DNA of 11,557 bases, from NCBI GenBank assembly GCA_937892105.1, contig CALAUZ010000304.1:1-11557 (forward strand), given 5' to 3'. Below the pieces are notes generated by a model, which did no database searches, was not told the DNA's origin, and saw only the letters and a program-made list of their open reading frames with translations. The stretch comes from an uncultured Fretibacterium sp. Its GTDB lineage: Bacteria; Synergistota; Synergistia; Synergistales; Aminobacteriaceae. Below, piece by piece: positions 1 to 6,739 of the stretch; the stretch's first letter is position 1; every line of letters begins with the position of its first letter. The translations under genes were made by a program, and so were the position numbers.

Positions 1-566
1 TAGGAGGCTACCTTCGGTAGGGAGATGTCCACAAGGGACGTGCACCTCAGGAAGCAGCCGGAGGGGATCGCCGTCATTTCCGGCGCCGTAAATCCCGTAA
101 TGCCCGTACAGTATTCGAAAGGCCCCCTGCTGGAGGTTGCGGTATAGGTGCCGCCCCCGGAGGTATTCCCCGTCCAGAGCGGGAGATTGATGGTCTTAAC
201 CCTCGTGTTCGGGCTCGTGGATTTCTGCGCGAAAGCGCCTGAATAAAGCGCCGTCACATTCACGAGGTTCAGCGTTTCCGGCAGGACGCTGCAGTCCATG
301 TCCGCAAATGCCTCCTGGCCTATGGACGTCAGATTGCTCCAGGAAAGCCCCAGTGCTGTCAGGGCGCTCCCGCAGAACGCGACTGCCCCGATCTCAGTGA
401 CGTTTGGCGCCGTCACCCGGTCGAGGTTCTGCGCGTTATAAAAAGCGCCGGCTTTCAGCGCCGTGATGGTACTGTCCTCAAATACCCTGCCGATTGCAGC
501 GAAGTCTTTTGTGAGCAGGCATTTTAAGATCTGCCTGTCCGTGTAGGTTCCATATGAATCTGCCAT
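1..566 (-). CDS. BspA-like leucine-rich-repeat protein, phage-type (partial, 3' end outside window)
   Basis: The minus frame is open from an ATG at 566 to the window edge, giving 188 codons without a stop. The protein begins MADSYGTYTDRQILKCLL and then shows short BspA-type (LRR_5) units: 'ITALKAGAFYNAQNLDRV', 'VTEIGAVAFCGSALTAL', 'LTSIGQEAFADM' and 'MTAIPSGCFLRCTSLVDI', each with the conserved AF/CF and L-x-x-I/V positions. There is no signal peptide, which suits a phage virion component better than a secreted surface protein. A purine-rich AAAAGGAA just before the ATG is the only ribosome-binding signal. The gene starts 14 bp after the upstream LRR gene, so the two are probably one transcript. 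A role in tail-fibre or host binding is inferred from LRR proteins in gut phages; a bacterial adhesin is the alternative. Confidence 0.7.
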   Translation of the reverse strand, partial: MADSYGTYTDRQILKCLLTKDFAAIGRVFEDSTITALKAGAFYNAQNLDRVTAPNVTEIGAVAFCGSALTALGLSWSNLTSIGQEAFADMDCSVLPETLNLVNVTALYSGAFAQKSTSPNTRVKTINLPLWTGNTSGGGTYTATSSRGPFEYCTGITGFTAPEMTAIPSGCFLRCTSLVDISLPKVAS

Positions 567-580
567 TTCCTTTTACCCCC

Positions 581-2626
581 TTATCCGCAGATGTCCGGAT
601 GGTCTTCGATGGCTTCGATCTCATCCGCGTAGTTTTCCCAGGTGCTGCTCACCTTGTAAGCGTCCACCATGCTCCTCGGTACAAGGATCAGTCCGTTCCC
701 TTTCCCGAGCGGGGACGTGGTGCCAAAGCAGGTCACGCTCGGCAGCGTTACCACCTGTGAGGTGCAGCGCAGGATCAGCGTTTCCATTTTTGCCCATGTG
801 CCTGCCGTCATGGTCATGCCGAAGTCCGCCGTTACGCCGGCATCCAGAAGTTCCAGCGAATTGAGGTAGCTCAGTTTCCCGCTTAAGGACATCGTGTTCT
901 TCGGGAGCCGCAGTTCCGTCACCGCCCTCATGTCAGAGAAGTTGCTGCTGTCATTCATGAGCGTAAGCTCCGGCAGCGTAAGGGCGGTAAGCCCCGCAAT
1001 GGTATAGAAGGAGTACGAATTCGTGGCGAGGACGGAAGGAAGGTCAATGTCCGTAAGCGATGCGCTTCCCGTAAAGCAGTAGGAAGGCACCGACAGGAGC
1101 GACGGCATGGATACCGATCTCAGTGACTGCAGGCCCGCAAAGGCGTACATGCCGACCGATTCCAGGCTGTCCTCATCCGTAAATTCCACGATCGTGCCGT
1201 TAAGATAATTCCGGAACCATACCCCTGTGAATTCATACTGCGCAAAGCAGTCACGGTCGCTGCGGATATCGGTAAGCGACGGGCTCCATCCCGTGAACTC
1301 GTAATCCGAAACATTCCCGGCGCCGTTATAGACCGGCACTTCGTTATAGGTGACATCACTGCCGTACGCAACATTCGTGAAGGTCTGCACCAGGACGCTG
1401 CCGTTATACAGGCGTACCGTGAAGGTCCTCTCCACACGGCTGTAGATGGCATAAACGGTCGTATCCGCCGTGACATCCGTGAGGATGTCCTCATCCACGG
1501 TGCCCGACGCGCTGCTGCCCCAACCGAGGAAGGTATAGGTGTACCGCTCATCCTCCTTCGTGGTGAGGCGCGGGGTACTTGCGGGCGCTCCGCCGTCCGT
1601 GATGGTCTCGGATGCAAGCAGTGTCCCGTCGTTATCCCTGTAGGTCAGGACTGCGGTCACATGATCGTAGGTGATCGTGATATCCGGGTACCGCTCCCTC
1701 GCATGGGCAATGATGGCTCCGGTGACGGAAGGCACATGGATCGTGCCGTAGACCTGTGCCGCATCCATGTTGTCGCCGTTCTGGTCAAGGCCGCGCTTGT
1801 CATCCAGCGTGTCAAGGATACCGCTGATCTCTGACGCTTCCTCGATCTCCCAGTTAAAGCCGAAAAGCCGCACACGGGCTCCGGTCTGGAGGGCTTCCAG
1901 AATGGAAAGCGTATCGACAGTGTTTCCCGTATTCTCCAGCCAGAGGGTGGAGATATTGGAAAGGCTCGGGCAGGTGAAATCCATCAGCGAGGGCTGGTTC
2001 CGGATAATCAGCGAGGTGGTCGTGGCGGGCAGATGCAGGATGCGCAGCGCACCGCCGTTAGGCAGCGTCACACCCGTGATCCTCGTGCCGTCGAAATACA
2101 CCTCTTCAATGCCCGTGCATCCGGACAGGTCCACGGTCTTCTGGTCGCCGGTGCCAAGCCCGGTGCAGTTGCGGACATCCAGCTTTCTCAGCAGCTTGTT
2201 ATTCCCCAGATACAATGTCTGGAGATTGCCGTTGGTGTAATACTGCGATGCGTTTCCAAGGATCAGCTGCTGGAGCTTTGTGGCGTACACAAACTCCGCA
2301 TAGCCGACCTTAAGTCCGCTGAGGTCACCCACATCCGCCAGCTGGGATGCGCTGTAGATGTAGATCTCTGTATCATTCACATTGTCCAGCGGGCAGACCA
2401 TCGTATACTGGTTGTTCCTCGCCGCCCTGGTCTGCACCAGGTAGGAGCCGTATTTGACCGTTGCGTACACATCCGCATAAGGCGTGATGGTGATGTTGCT
2501 CTTGGCATAGCCGCGCAGGGTGATGACGTCCGTCAGGGAATCTCCCGCGTTGTACTTGGAATCGATATACTTGAAGCGGTTATAGAGCCACCACTTCCTC
2601 TGCTCCGCCTTTGACCCCTGGAGCAT
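581..2626 (-). CDS. LRR and InlB B-repeat phage tail/adhesin-like protein, 5'-truncated at junction
   Basis: This 681-residue frame has no signal peptide. Residues 1-110 form an N-terminal region (QRKWWLYNRFKYIDSKYNAG, then TPYADVYATVKYG) that I associate from memory with structural proteins of gut Firmicutes phages. Residues about 115-300 are leucine-rich repeats (LQTLYLGNNKLLRKLDVRNC). Residues about 325-397 and 400-465 are two Listeria-Bacteroides (InlB B) repeats ending VYAIYSR and CFAQYEF. Residues about 485-640 are BspA-type LRR_5 units, and 648-672 is a closing VPRSMVDAYK...W..YADEI segment. The ATG at 2626 is only the first available start: the frame stays open upstream to a TGA at 2666-2668, and the residues there read like the interior of a protein. 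I therefore think the true N-terminus is lost at the junction. A role as receptor-binding or tail-tip protein is inference. Confidence 0.75.
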   Translation of the reverse strand: MLQGSKAEQRKWWLYNRFKYIDSKYNAGDSLTDVITLRGYAKSNITITPYADVYATVKYGSYLVQTRAARNNQYTMVCPLDNVNDTEIYIYSASQLADVGDLSGLKVGYAEFVYATKLQQLILGNASQYYTNGNLQTLYLGNNKLLRKLDVRNCTGLGTGDQKTVDLSGCTGIEEVYFDGTRITGVTLPNGGALRILHLPATTTSLIIRNQPSLMDFTCPSLSNISTLWLENTGNTVDTLSILEALQTGARVRLFGFNWEIEEASEISGILDTLDDKRGLDQNGDNMDAAQVYGTIHVPSVTGAIIAHARERYPDITITYDHVTAVLTYRDNDGTLLASETITDGGAPASTPRLTTKEDERYTYTFLGWGSSASGTVDEDILTDVTADTTVYAIYSRVERTFTVRLYNGSVLVQTFTNVAYGSDVTYNEVPVYNGAGNVSDYEFTGWSPSLTDIRSDRDCFAQYEFTGVWFRNYLNGTIVEFTDEDSLESVGMYAFAGLQSLRSVSMPSLLSVPSYCFTGSASLTDIDLPSVLATNSYSFYTIAGLTALTLPELTLMNDSSNFSDMRAVTELRLPKNTMSLSGKLSYLNSLELLDAGVTADFGMTMTAGTWAKMETLILRCTSQVVTLPSVTCFGTTSPLGKGNGLILVPRSMVDAYKVSSTWENYADEIEAIEDHPDICG

Positions 2627-3027
2627 GGCAAGATAGGCCGCAGAGCCTTTTTCCTCCAGCCTGGTTCAGGAGCGGGGCTGTGTCCAACATTGAGCATTGC
2701 AAAGTTCTCGAAGACGCTAAGATTTGTGCAGAGCGACAAGTCCTGATACGCGCAGTTTATTCCGATGTTCCTTGCCGTTGTGGTGTTGTAGTTCTTCTGC
2801 AGCTCTCCCTGAAAGTATATCTCCCCCGCCGTTCTGGGCAGCACACCCGTCAAAATCTTCATGAGCGTGGATTTTCCCGCGCCGTTTGAACCGACAAGCC
2901 CTATAACTTCACCTTCATATATATCGAGATTTACATGTTCGAGTGCCTTAGTGATGCCGAAGAAGCGGTCAATATTCTTCAGGGATAAATACGGCTTCTG
3001 TCCTTCCTTGTGCCTCAAACGTATCAC
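2533..3027 (-). CDS. Sugar ABC transporter ATP-binding protein, N-terminal fragment
   Basis: This is the nucleotide-binding subunit of a monosaccharide ABC importer (RbsA/MglA/XylG type), which would power uptake of the ligand of the neighbouring binding protein. Visible features are KPYLSLKNIDRFFGITKAL at the N-terminus, Walker A GSNGAGKST at residues 46-54 and the Q-loop YQDLS with Q95. The signature motif, Walker B and the whole second ATPase half are absent; the family is about 500 residues, and family-like sequence stops near residue 128. Residues 129-164 are out-of-frame readthrough across the junction, so no working ATPase is encoded here. The frame starts at GTG 3027, overlapping the cyclase stop as GTGA. 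However, AAGGAG sits directly against that GTG and lies 8 nt from an in-frame TTG at 3018, which is the better start. A permease gene would be expected next. Confidence 0.85.
   Translation of the reverse strand: MIRLRHKEGQKPYLSLKNIDRFFGITKALEHVNLDIYEGEVIGLVGSNGAGKSTLMKILTGVLPRTAGEIYFQGELQKNYNTTTARNIGINCAYQDLSLCTNLSVFENFAMLNVGHSPAPEPGWRKKALRPILPCSRGQRRSRGSGGSITASSISIPSTTREIP
2642..2668. other. Chimeric junction between phage-like DNA and the sugar-transport operon
   Basis: Two unrelated minus-strand reading frames meet here. To the right, the ABC ATPase frame matches its family up to about PGWRKKA (2644-2664), then turns into low-complexity Arg/Ser/Gly residues that are only the out-of-frame reading of the phage gene. 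To the left, the LRR gene is coherent back to about LEEKGSAAYLAM, then meets a stop at 2666-2668 inside ATPase sequence. Base composition changes at the same place. The shared tract GGCTGGAGGAAAAAGGC reads plausibly in both frames, so the exact breakpoint cannot be fixed and short homology may have caused the join. No att site, terminal repeat or transposase is visible. Confidence 0.75.
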
Positions 3028-3731
3028 TCCTTATCCAGAACAGCTACAAGCCTCATCGTTGAGCCTGAACCGTCCCTGAACTTGCAGGGAAAGCCCATTA
3101 CCCCGAAGAATGCCGGCAGAATGTCGAGGCTCTTTACGTTCTCGATGATGTTTATGCCGCTTCCAAGAAGCACATGATGTGAAGGGTTATCGGGGCTTCC
3201 GAACTTGTCCAGCGCAAGGGTATCACAGCCAACAGCCTTTACGCGCTTATCACGGAGATATTCGGCAGCTTCCTTTGATGTTCCCGGCCAATCCTCAATG
3301 AATGGTTTTCCTGCCCCGCCAATTGCCCATTTCCTGTCCCACCCAAATCGGAAGAACACTATATCATCGGCCATGATTTCGCCGTGTTCCTTCTCGAACG
3401 CCTTTATCTTCGACAGCGGCACTTCACCTTTCGGGGGAGTGTCGGCAGCGTCAATGTTTACACCTCTGCCCATTATCTTGGTGATGGGTATCTGGTCTAC
3501 GTTCTGCGCTCCGAGTATGAAGTGTGAGAGCGAGTCTATGTGTGTCCCTGAATGTTCGCCAAACGTTATCGTCCGCCAGTACGACTCGTTGCCCTTGCTC
3601 TGGTGGTCGCCGGTTACTGCCTTGAAGTCTGAATGTGTCGGCCAGTATGGGATACCTGGTTCAAGGGTGTGTGTCATGTCAACAAAACGCGAATTGTTCA
3701 CGATATCCAGAAATTTATCGAGCGTATTCAT
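3024..3731 (-). CDS. Cyclase family protein (kynurenine formamidase-like metal hydrolase)
   Basis: This complete 235-residue protein has the typical size of the PF04199 cyclase/formamidase fold. It carries the signature GEHSGTHIDSLSHF at residues 58-71. By analogy with KynB, H60, H64 and D66 would bind zinc or manganese, with H70 as catalytic base, and H185 with E197 (spacing 12) would complete the metal site. Family members hydrolyse amides or lactones (N-formylkynurenine, isatin) or close rings. There is no signal peptide, so it acts in the cytoplasm. The ATG at 3731 is preceded by AGGAGG with good spacing. It lies between a sugar-binding protein and its ATPase, so it probably acts on the imported compound; the substrate is unknown. 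It is not called kynB because no other tryptophan-catabolism gene is present. Confidence 0.85.
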   Translation of the reverse strand: MNTLDKFLDIVNNSRFVDMTHTLEPGIPYWPTHSDFKAVTGDHQSKGNESYWRTITFGEHSGTHIDSLSHFILGAQNVDQIPITKIMGRGVNIDAADTPPKGEVPLSKIKAFEKEHGEIMADDIVFFRFGWDRKWAIGGAGKPFIEDWPGTSKEAAEYLRDKRVKAVGCDTLALDKFGSPDNPSHHVLLGSGINIIENVKSLDILPAFFGVMGFPCKFRDGSGSTMRLVAVLDKE

Positions 3732-3751
3732 AATTTTCCCCTCCTTATAGC

Positions 3752-3794
3752 AAAAACGGACGAAAGGATTATATCTGCAAAGTCCCGTCGTCCG
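3752..3794 (-). terminator. Attenuator-like stem-loop between binding-protein and cyclase genes
   Basis: Reading the minus strand, CGGACGA (3788-3794) pairs perfectly with TCGTCCG (3757-3763) across a 24-nt loop, followed by TTTTT (3752-3756). This 7-bp stem and T run, just downstream of the binding-protein stop, resemble a partial intrinsic terminator. Such elements often make the binding protein more abundant than the membrane and ATPase parts. The long loop lowers confidence. The loop also contains TATAAT on the same strand, but without a recognisable -35. Confidence 0.45.
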
Positions 3795-3835
3795 CCTACT
3801 TAATTGCCTTATCGCCTGAATTGTTATGTGTTGCG

Positions 3836-4855
3836 TTACTCGATGTTGCTCCTGATAGCGTCCCAGTCAAGAGTCGTGAAAGCAACATCATCATTGCCCA
3901 GCCCTGTATGGTTCGGGAGGTCTTCAGCCTTAATTGCGCCGAAAGGAACAACCATGTCATTCTTCACTGTCCTGCCCTCAAGAATATCAATCGCGACATA
4001 GAGGGACATTGCGCCGATCCAAGGATTGCTGGCTGCTGAGAGTGTCTTGTAACCTTCGGGAGCGTCCTTTGCCCACCAGTTGAGGAAACTTCCCCTGTTG
4101 TCGCCCGCAATGACCGGAAGCGTCTTGTAACCTGCCGACCTGAACGCCTGAACTGCCGCATATGCGTCTCCGCCCTGAGTTACGAGGCCGTTTACTTCCG
4201 CAAGTGTAGGAAGAACGCTGTTAAGCTCGGTCTGAGCCTTTGAGGCTGTCCAGTCAGTGTATATCTCTGCAACTACCTTGATGTCAGGGAACTTCTCCAG
4301 AGCCTTGAGAACACCTGCGTGGAACTGAGCGTCAGTAGTTGTTCCTGCTGTTCCGCGAAGCTCTATCATGTTGCCTTTTCCGCCCATCTGTTCCGCAACG
4401 TACTCGGTGAGTGCGCGTGTCATGTCTTCATTCTCGAAGAACATCTGCCAGAGCATTTTGTGGCTGTAGTTTACCGGGCCGTCATTGATCGTGATAACTG
4501 GTATACCTGCCTCGCACGCTTCCTCGATTGCGTTGTTCGTTGAGGTTGTTGACGCGGGGTCTACGATGATGATGTCGTATCCCTGTGTGATGAAGTCCTC
4601 AATCTGTGCAATCTGTGCCGCTGCGTCCTGGTTGGCTTCTGCGACTGTGTATTCCTTAATCCAGCCTTCAGCCTTCAGCTTCTCAGCAACAATGAGCATC
4701 TGTGCTTCTTCCGTCTGACGATAGCTGTTGCCGTTGTAACTGTTGGTGAAGCCTATACGGTAGCCGCCTTCCTTTTTTGGGGCAGCAAAGCACACGGACG
4801 CGAACAGTGAGATTACCGCCGCAAGTACAACGAGACGTACAAAAACTTTCTTCAT
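3836..4855 (-). CDS. Sugar ABC transporter periplasmic substrate-binding protein
   Basis: This complete 339-residue protein belongs to the periplasmic binding protein class used by ribose, galactose and rhizopine-type importers (Peripla_BP_4). Residues 1-24 are a Sec signal peptide (MKKVFVRL, hydrophobic core, then VCFA/APKK, with likely cleavage after A24). C22 is not in a lipobox, so the mature protein should be soluble in a periplasm. The mature protein opens with YRIGFTNSYNGNSYRQ, the usual first strand and ligand loop. Later come DIIIVDPASTTSTNNAIEEA, IPVITINDGP, LVTQGGDAYAAVQAF and VIAGDNRGSFLNWW, the alternating strands of the two lobes. It is the first gene of the operon. AGGAGG stands 13 nt before the ATG, somewhat far. 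The ligand cannot be named; a sugar, polyol or related small molecule is likely. Confidence 0.9.
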   Translation of the reverse strand: MKKVFVRLVVLAAVISLFASVCFAAPKKEGGYRIGFTNSYNGNSYRQTEEAQMLIVAEKLKAEGWIKEYTVAEANQDAAAQIAQIEDFITQGYDIIIVDPASTTSTNNAIEEACEAGIPVITINDGPVNYSHKMLWQMFFENEDMTRALTEYVAEQMGGKGNMIELRGTAGTTTDAQFHAGVLKALEKFPDIKVVAEIYTDWTASKAQTELNSVLPTLAEVNGLVTQGGDAYAAVQAFRSAGYKTLPVIAGDNRGSFLNWWAKDAPEGYKTLSAASNPWIGAMSLYVAIDILEGRTVKNDMVVPFGAIKAEDLPNHTGLGNDDVAFTTLDWDAIRSNIE

Positions 4856-4914
4856 AGTGATAAACAGTCCTCCTGTACAGAAATTTTATATCAATGAAAA
4901 ATTGGATAGCTGGC

Positions 4915-4943
4915 ATGATAACATAACGAATTATAGCGGTCAA
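4915..4943 (-). promoter_or_regulatory. Predicted sigma-70 promoter of the sugar-import operon
   Basis: On the minus strand TTGACC (4938-4943) and TATCAT (4915-4920) are separated by exactly 17 bp, each one or two bases from consensus. The start point would be near 4908, leaving a leader of about 50 nt before the binding-protein ATG. No clear promoter was found on the plus strand for the divergent epimerase gene. Confidence 0.55.
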
Positions 4944-4967
4944 ATTACTCATGGGGGATAAACACAG

Positions 4968-5864
4968 ATGATGAGAATACTAATTACCGGCTCCAACAGT
5001 TATACTGGCACGTCAATTCGGGAACACCTTTCAGCATGGCCGGAGAAATATCACGTTGATACGATAAGCCTGCGCGGTGAAGGCTGGAAGTCCGAGAGCT
5101 TTTCCCATTTCGACACCGTAATACACACGGCAGGTATTGCGCATGACACGAGAAGCGGCGTGCTTGCACATGGGACAAATTCAGCGGACAAGGAAGCATA
5201 TTACAATGTGAACACGCATCTTGCCATTGAGACGGCACGAAAGGCAATGCGTGAGGGGGTAAAGCATTTTGTGTTTATGAGTTCGTCAATCGTATACGGA
5301 AAATCCGCACCCATAGGCAAAAGGAAAAACATAACCCGCGGTACTCCAGTAAGCCCTGAAAGTTATTACGGGGACAGCAAGGTTCAGGCGGAGAATATGC
5401 TGCTGCCAATGGACTGCGAGAAATTCAGGGTATGCGTTCTGAGGTGCCCGATGATTTACGGCAGAGGGTGCAAAGGTAATTATCCCCTGCTGTCGAAACT
5501 GGCACTAATGCTTCCTGTATTTCCCGATGTGAACAATGCGCGGTCAATGCTATATGTGAAGAATTTTGCGGAGTATGTAAGGCTGATGATTGACGACCGA
5601 ACGCACGGAATATTCTGGCCTCAGAACGGAGAATACTCCCGAACGTCCGAGATTGTGAGAATGATTGCAGAGTCTCACAGGAAGAAGATTATCCTCCTCC
5701 CGAAGTGTGAAACACCACTGAAGGTGCTTGCGAGTTTCTCTGGGCTGGTCAACAAGGCTTTCGGTTCGCTGACGTATGATATGTCGTTGAGCGAGTATAG
5801 GACAAATTACAGGCTTTATGCTCTGAGGGAGAGTATCATGATGACGGAAGGAAATGTTCAATGA
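4968..5864 (+). CDS. NAD-dependent epimerase/dehydratase (extended SDR)
   Basis: This complete 298-residue protein is of the extended short-chain dehydrogenase type that acts on nucleotide sugars (epimerases, dehydratases, 4-reductases). The NAD-binding glycine motif is GSNSYTG at residues 8-14, a variant of GxxGxxG. It is followed by VIHTAGIAHD (51-60), the FVFMSSSIVYG strand with the catalytic Ser/Thr region (101-111), and Y134-GDS-K138 as the YxxxK pair. RCPMIYGRG (159-167) and a short C-terminal substrate lobe complete the fold. Two ATG codons stand in tandem at 4968 and 4971; GGGGGA at 4953-4958 lies 9 nt before the first. The protein is cytoplasmic. It faces a phosphoglycosyl transferase gene, so a role in making the sugar donor for a surface glycan is likely. 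The exact sugar cannot be read from sequence. Confidence 0.87.
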   Translation: MMRILITGSNSYTGTSIREHLSAWPEKYHVDTISLRGEGWKSESFSHFDTVIHTAGIAHDTRSGVLAHGTNSADKEAYYNVNTHLAIETARKAMREGVKHFVFMSSSIVYGKSAPIGKRKNITRGTPVSPESYYGDSKVQAENMLLPMDCEKFRVCVLRCPMIYGRGCKGNYPLLSKLALMLPVFPDVNNARSMLYVKNFAEYVRLMIDDRTHGIFWPQNGEYSRTSEIVRMIAESHRKKIILLPKCETPLKVLASFSGLVNKAFGSLTYDMSLSEYRTNYRLYALRESIMMTEGNVQ

Positions 5865-5874
5865 ATTTTAGTCT

Positions 5875-6474
5875 TTAACCTTTCCCCCCCCCCTCCCCCT
5901 CAACAAATCCCTCATGCCTTGCCGCCTTGAACACCGTCCTGAATATGCACATTGCGTCGAACAAGAAGCTCTCACGCTTCACATATTCCCCGTCAAACCT
6001 TGCCTTTTCCGCTATCTCCAGCTCATCACGCCCATTAATCTGCGCCCAGCCTGTCAAACCTGGCTTGATGTCATTAGCCCCATACTTGTCCCGTTCCGCT
6101 ATGAGGTCGTACTGGTTCCACAACGCAGGACGAGGCCCAACAATCGACATATCACCCTTAATTATGTTGATGATCTGCGGCAGTTCGTCAATGGAGTATT
6201 TCCTCATCCACTTTCCGCAATGCAGTATGTATTTCTCAGGGTTGGCGAGAAGGTGAGTTGGAGTGTCGTGGGGAGTATCCATTTTCATTGAGCGGAACTT
6301 GTACAAGCTGAACGGTATTTTGTGTATGCCTATGCGCTTCTGCTTAAAGAATACAGAGCCTTTATCCTCACGTTTTATTATGACTATACATACCAGCATT
6401 AAAGGAGAAAGCACCACAAGTGCCAAAATGCTCAAAATTATATCTAAAAATCTCTTGAAAAATTGTCTGTACAT
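5875..6474 (-). CDS. Small membrane phosphoglycosyl transferase (bacterial sugar transferase family)
   Basis: This 199-residue protein is the compact PglC-like form of PF02397. It moves a phospho-sugar from a UDP-sugar to undecaprenyl phosphate at the cytoplasmic membrane, the first step of O-antigen, capsule or protein-glycan assembly. Residues 9-33 form a hydrophobic re-entrant helix with a Ser-Pro break (SPLM, 23-26). Family motifs follow: FFKQKRIG, FSLYKFRSMKMDT, YSIDELPQ with the catalytic D96-E97 pair, GDMSIVGPRPAL (108-118) and KPGLTGWAQINGRD. The ATG at 6474 has a weak AAGGA 8-9 nt upstream. The last residues GEGGGKG are encoded by a G10 tract next to a G5 tract, a slippage-prone end. 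The gene converges on the epimerase with 10 bp between stop codons. Which sugar it uses is not determinable. Confidence 0.9.
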   Translation of the reverse strand: MYRQFFKRFLDIILSILALVVLSPLMLVCIVIIKREDKGSVFFKQKRIGIHKIPFSLYKFRSMKMDTPHDTPTHLLANPEKYILHCGKWMRKYSIDELPQIINIIKGDMSIVGPRPALWNQYDLIAERDKYGANDIKPGLTGWAQINGRDELEIAEKARFDGEYVKRESFLFDAMCIFRTVFKAARHEGFVEGEGGGKG

Positions 6475-6515
6475 TAACTATTTCCTTAAAATGTAAAAAT
6501 CATTTGTTTATGTTG

Positions 6516-6524
6516 ATTATAGCA
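6516..6524 (-). promoter_or_regulatory. Predicted extended -10 promoter of the phosphoglycosyl transferase gene
   Basis: The minus strand reads TGCTATAAT, a perfect -10 hexamer (6516-6521) with the TGn extension. The -35 region is poor, as is usual for extended -10 promoters. Initiation near 6509 would give a leader of about 35 nt. The element lies back to back with the tRNA promoter, whose -35 begins at 6532, so polymerases on the two may exclude each other. Confidence 0.5.
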
Positions 6525-6531
6525 GAGACAG

Positions 6532-6559
6532 TTGACTTTTTAGGGTTTGCTGGTAAAAT
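6532..6559 (+). promoter_or_regulatory. Predicted sigma-70 promoter of tRNA-Gln
   Basis: TTGACT (6532-6537) and TAAAAT (6554-6559) are separated by 16 bp, with a TG at 6551-6552 forming an extended -10. Transcription would start near 6566, about 33 nt before the mature tRNA end. The strong match fits the high demand for a stable RNA. Confidence 0.65.
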
Positions 6560-6598
6560 TCTTTCTCGTGTTCGAGATTACCCGGCACATGATTACGG

Positions 6599-6672
6599 TG
6601 GGAATTGGTGCAACGGCAGCACACCTGACTCTGGATCAGGCAATTGGGGTTCGAATCCCTGATTCCCAGCCA
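6599..6672 (+). tRNA. tRNA-Gln (anticodon CUG)
   Basis: A complete 74-nt cloverleaf. The acceptor arm TGGGAAT (6599-6605) pairs over 7 bp with ATTCCCA (6662-6668), followed by discriminator G and an encoded CCA. The anticodon stem CCTGA/TCAGG (6624-6628/6636-6640) closes the loop CTCTGGA with anticodon CTG at 6631-6633, reading the glutamine codon CAG. The T loop is TTCGAAT; its stem has G-C pairs plus two G-U wobbles. The D arm contains TTGGTGCAACGGCAGCA. The gene has its own promoter and a strong terminator and appears intact. Confidence 0.95.
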
Positions 6673-6699
6673 TTAAACTTTAAGATGACGGAAGATATT

Positions 6700-6739
6700 A
6701 ATCCCTGTTTAGAATAACGATCTGAGCAGGGATTTTTTT
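6700..6739 (+). terminator. Rho-independent terminator after tRNA-Gln
   Basis: AATCCCTG (6700-6707) pairs with CAGGGATT (6727-6734). The stem continues inward through TTTAGA/TCTGAG (6708-6713/6721-6726) with two G-U pairs, making about 14 bp around a 7-nt loop, and ends in seven T residues (6733-6739). It is 28 nt downstream of the tRNA and only 12 nt before the Shine-Dalgarno sequence of the symporter, so it also sits in that gene's leader. Confidence 0.85.

Noticed and set aside
2033..2614. 193-residue plus-strand open frame opposite the LRR gene
   Set aside because: It has no family-like motifs and runs antisense through a coherent LRR protein in G+C-rich DNA, where long shadow frames are expected.
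1..2640. Diversity-generating retroelement acting on the LRR genes
   Set aside because: No reverse transcriptase, template repeat or adenine-rich variable repeat was seen in the window.
2533..2643. Genuine C-terminal domain of the ABC ATPase fragment
   Set aside because: These residues are Arg/Ser-rich and are the shifted reading of the phage-like LRR gene, so they are an artefact of the join.
3205..3750. 181-residue plus-strand open frame opposite the cyclase gene
   Set aside because: The minus strand carries a complete enzyme with its metal-binding motif and a good ribosome site; the plus frame is low-complexity and has no motif.
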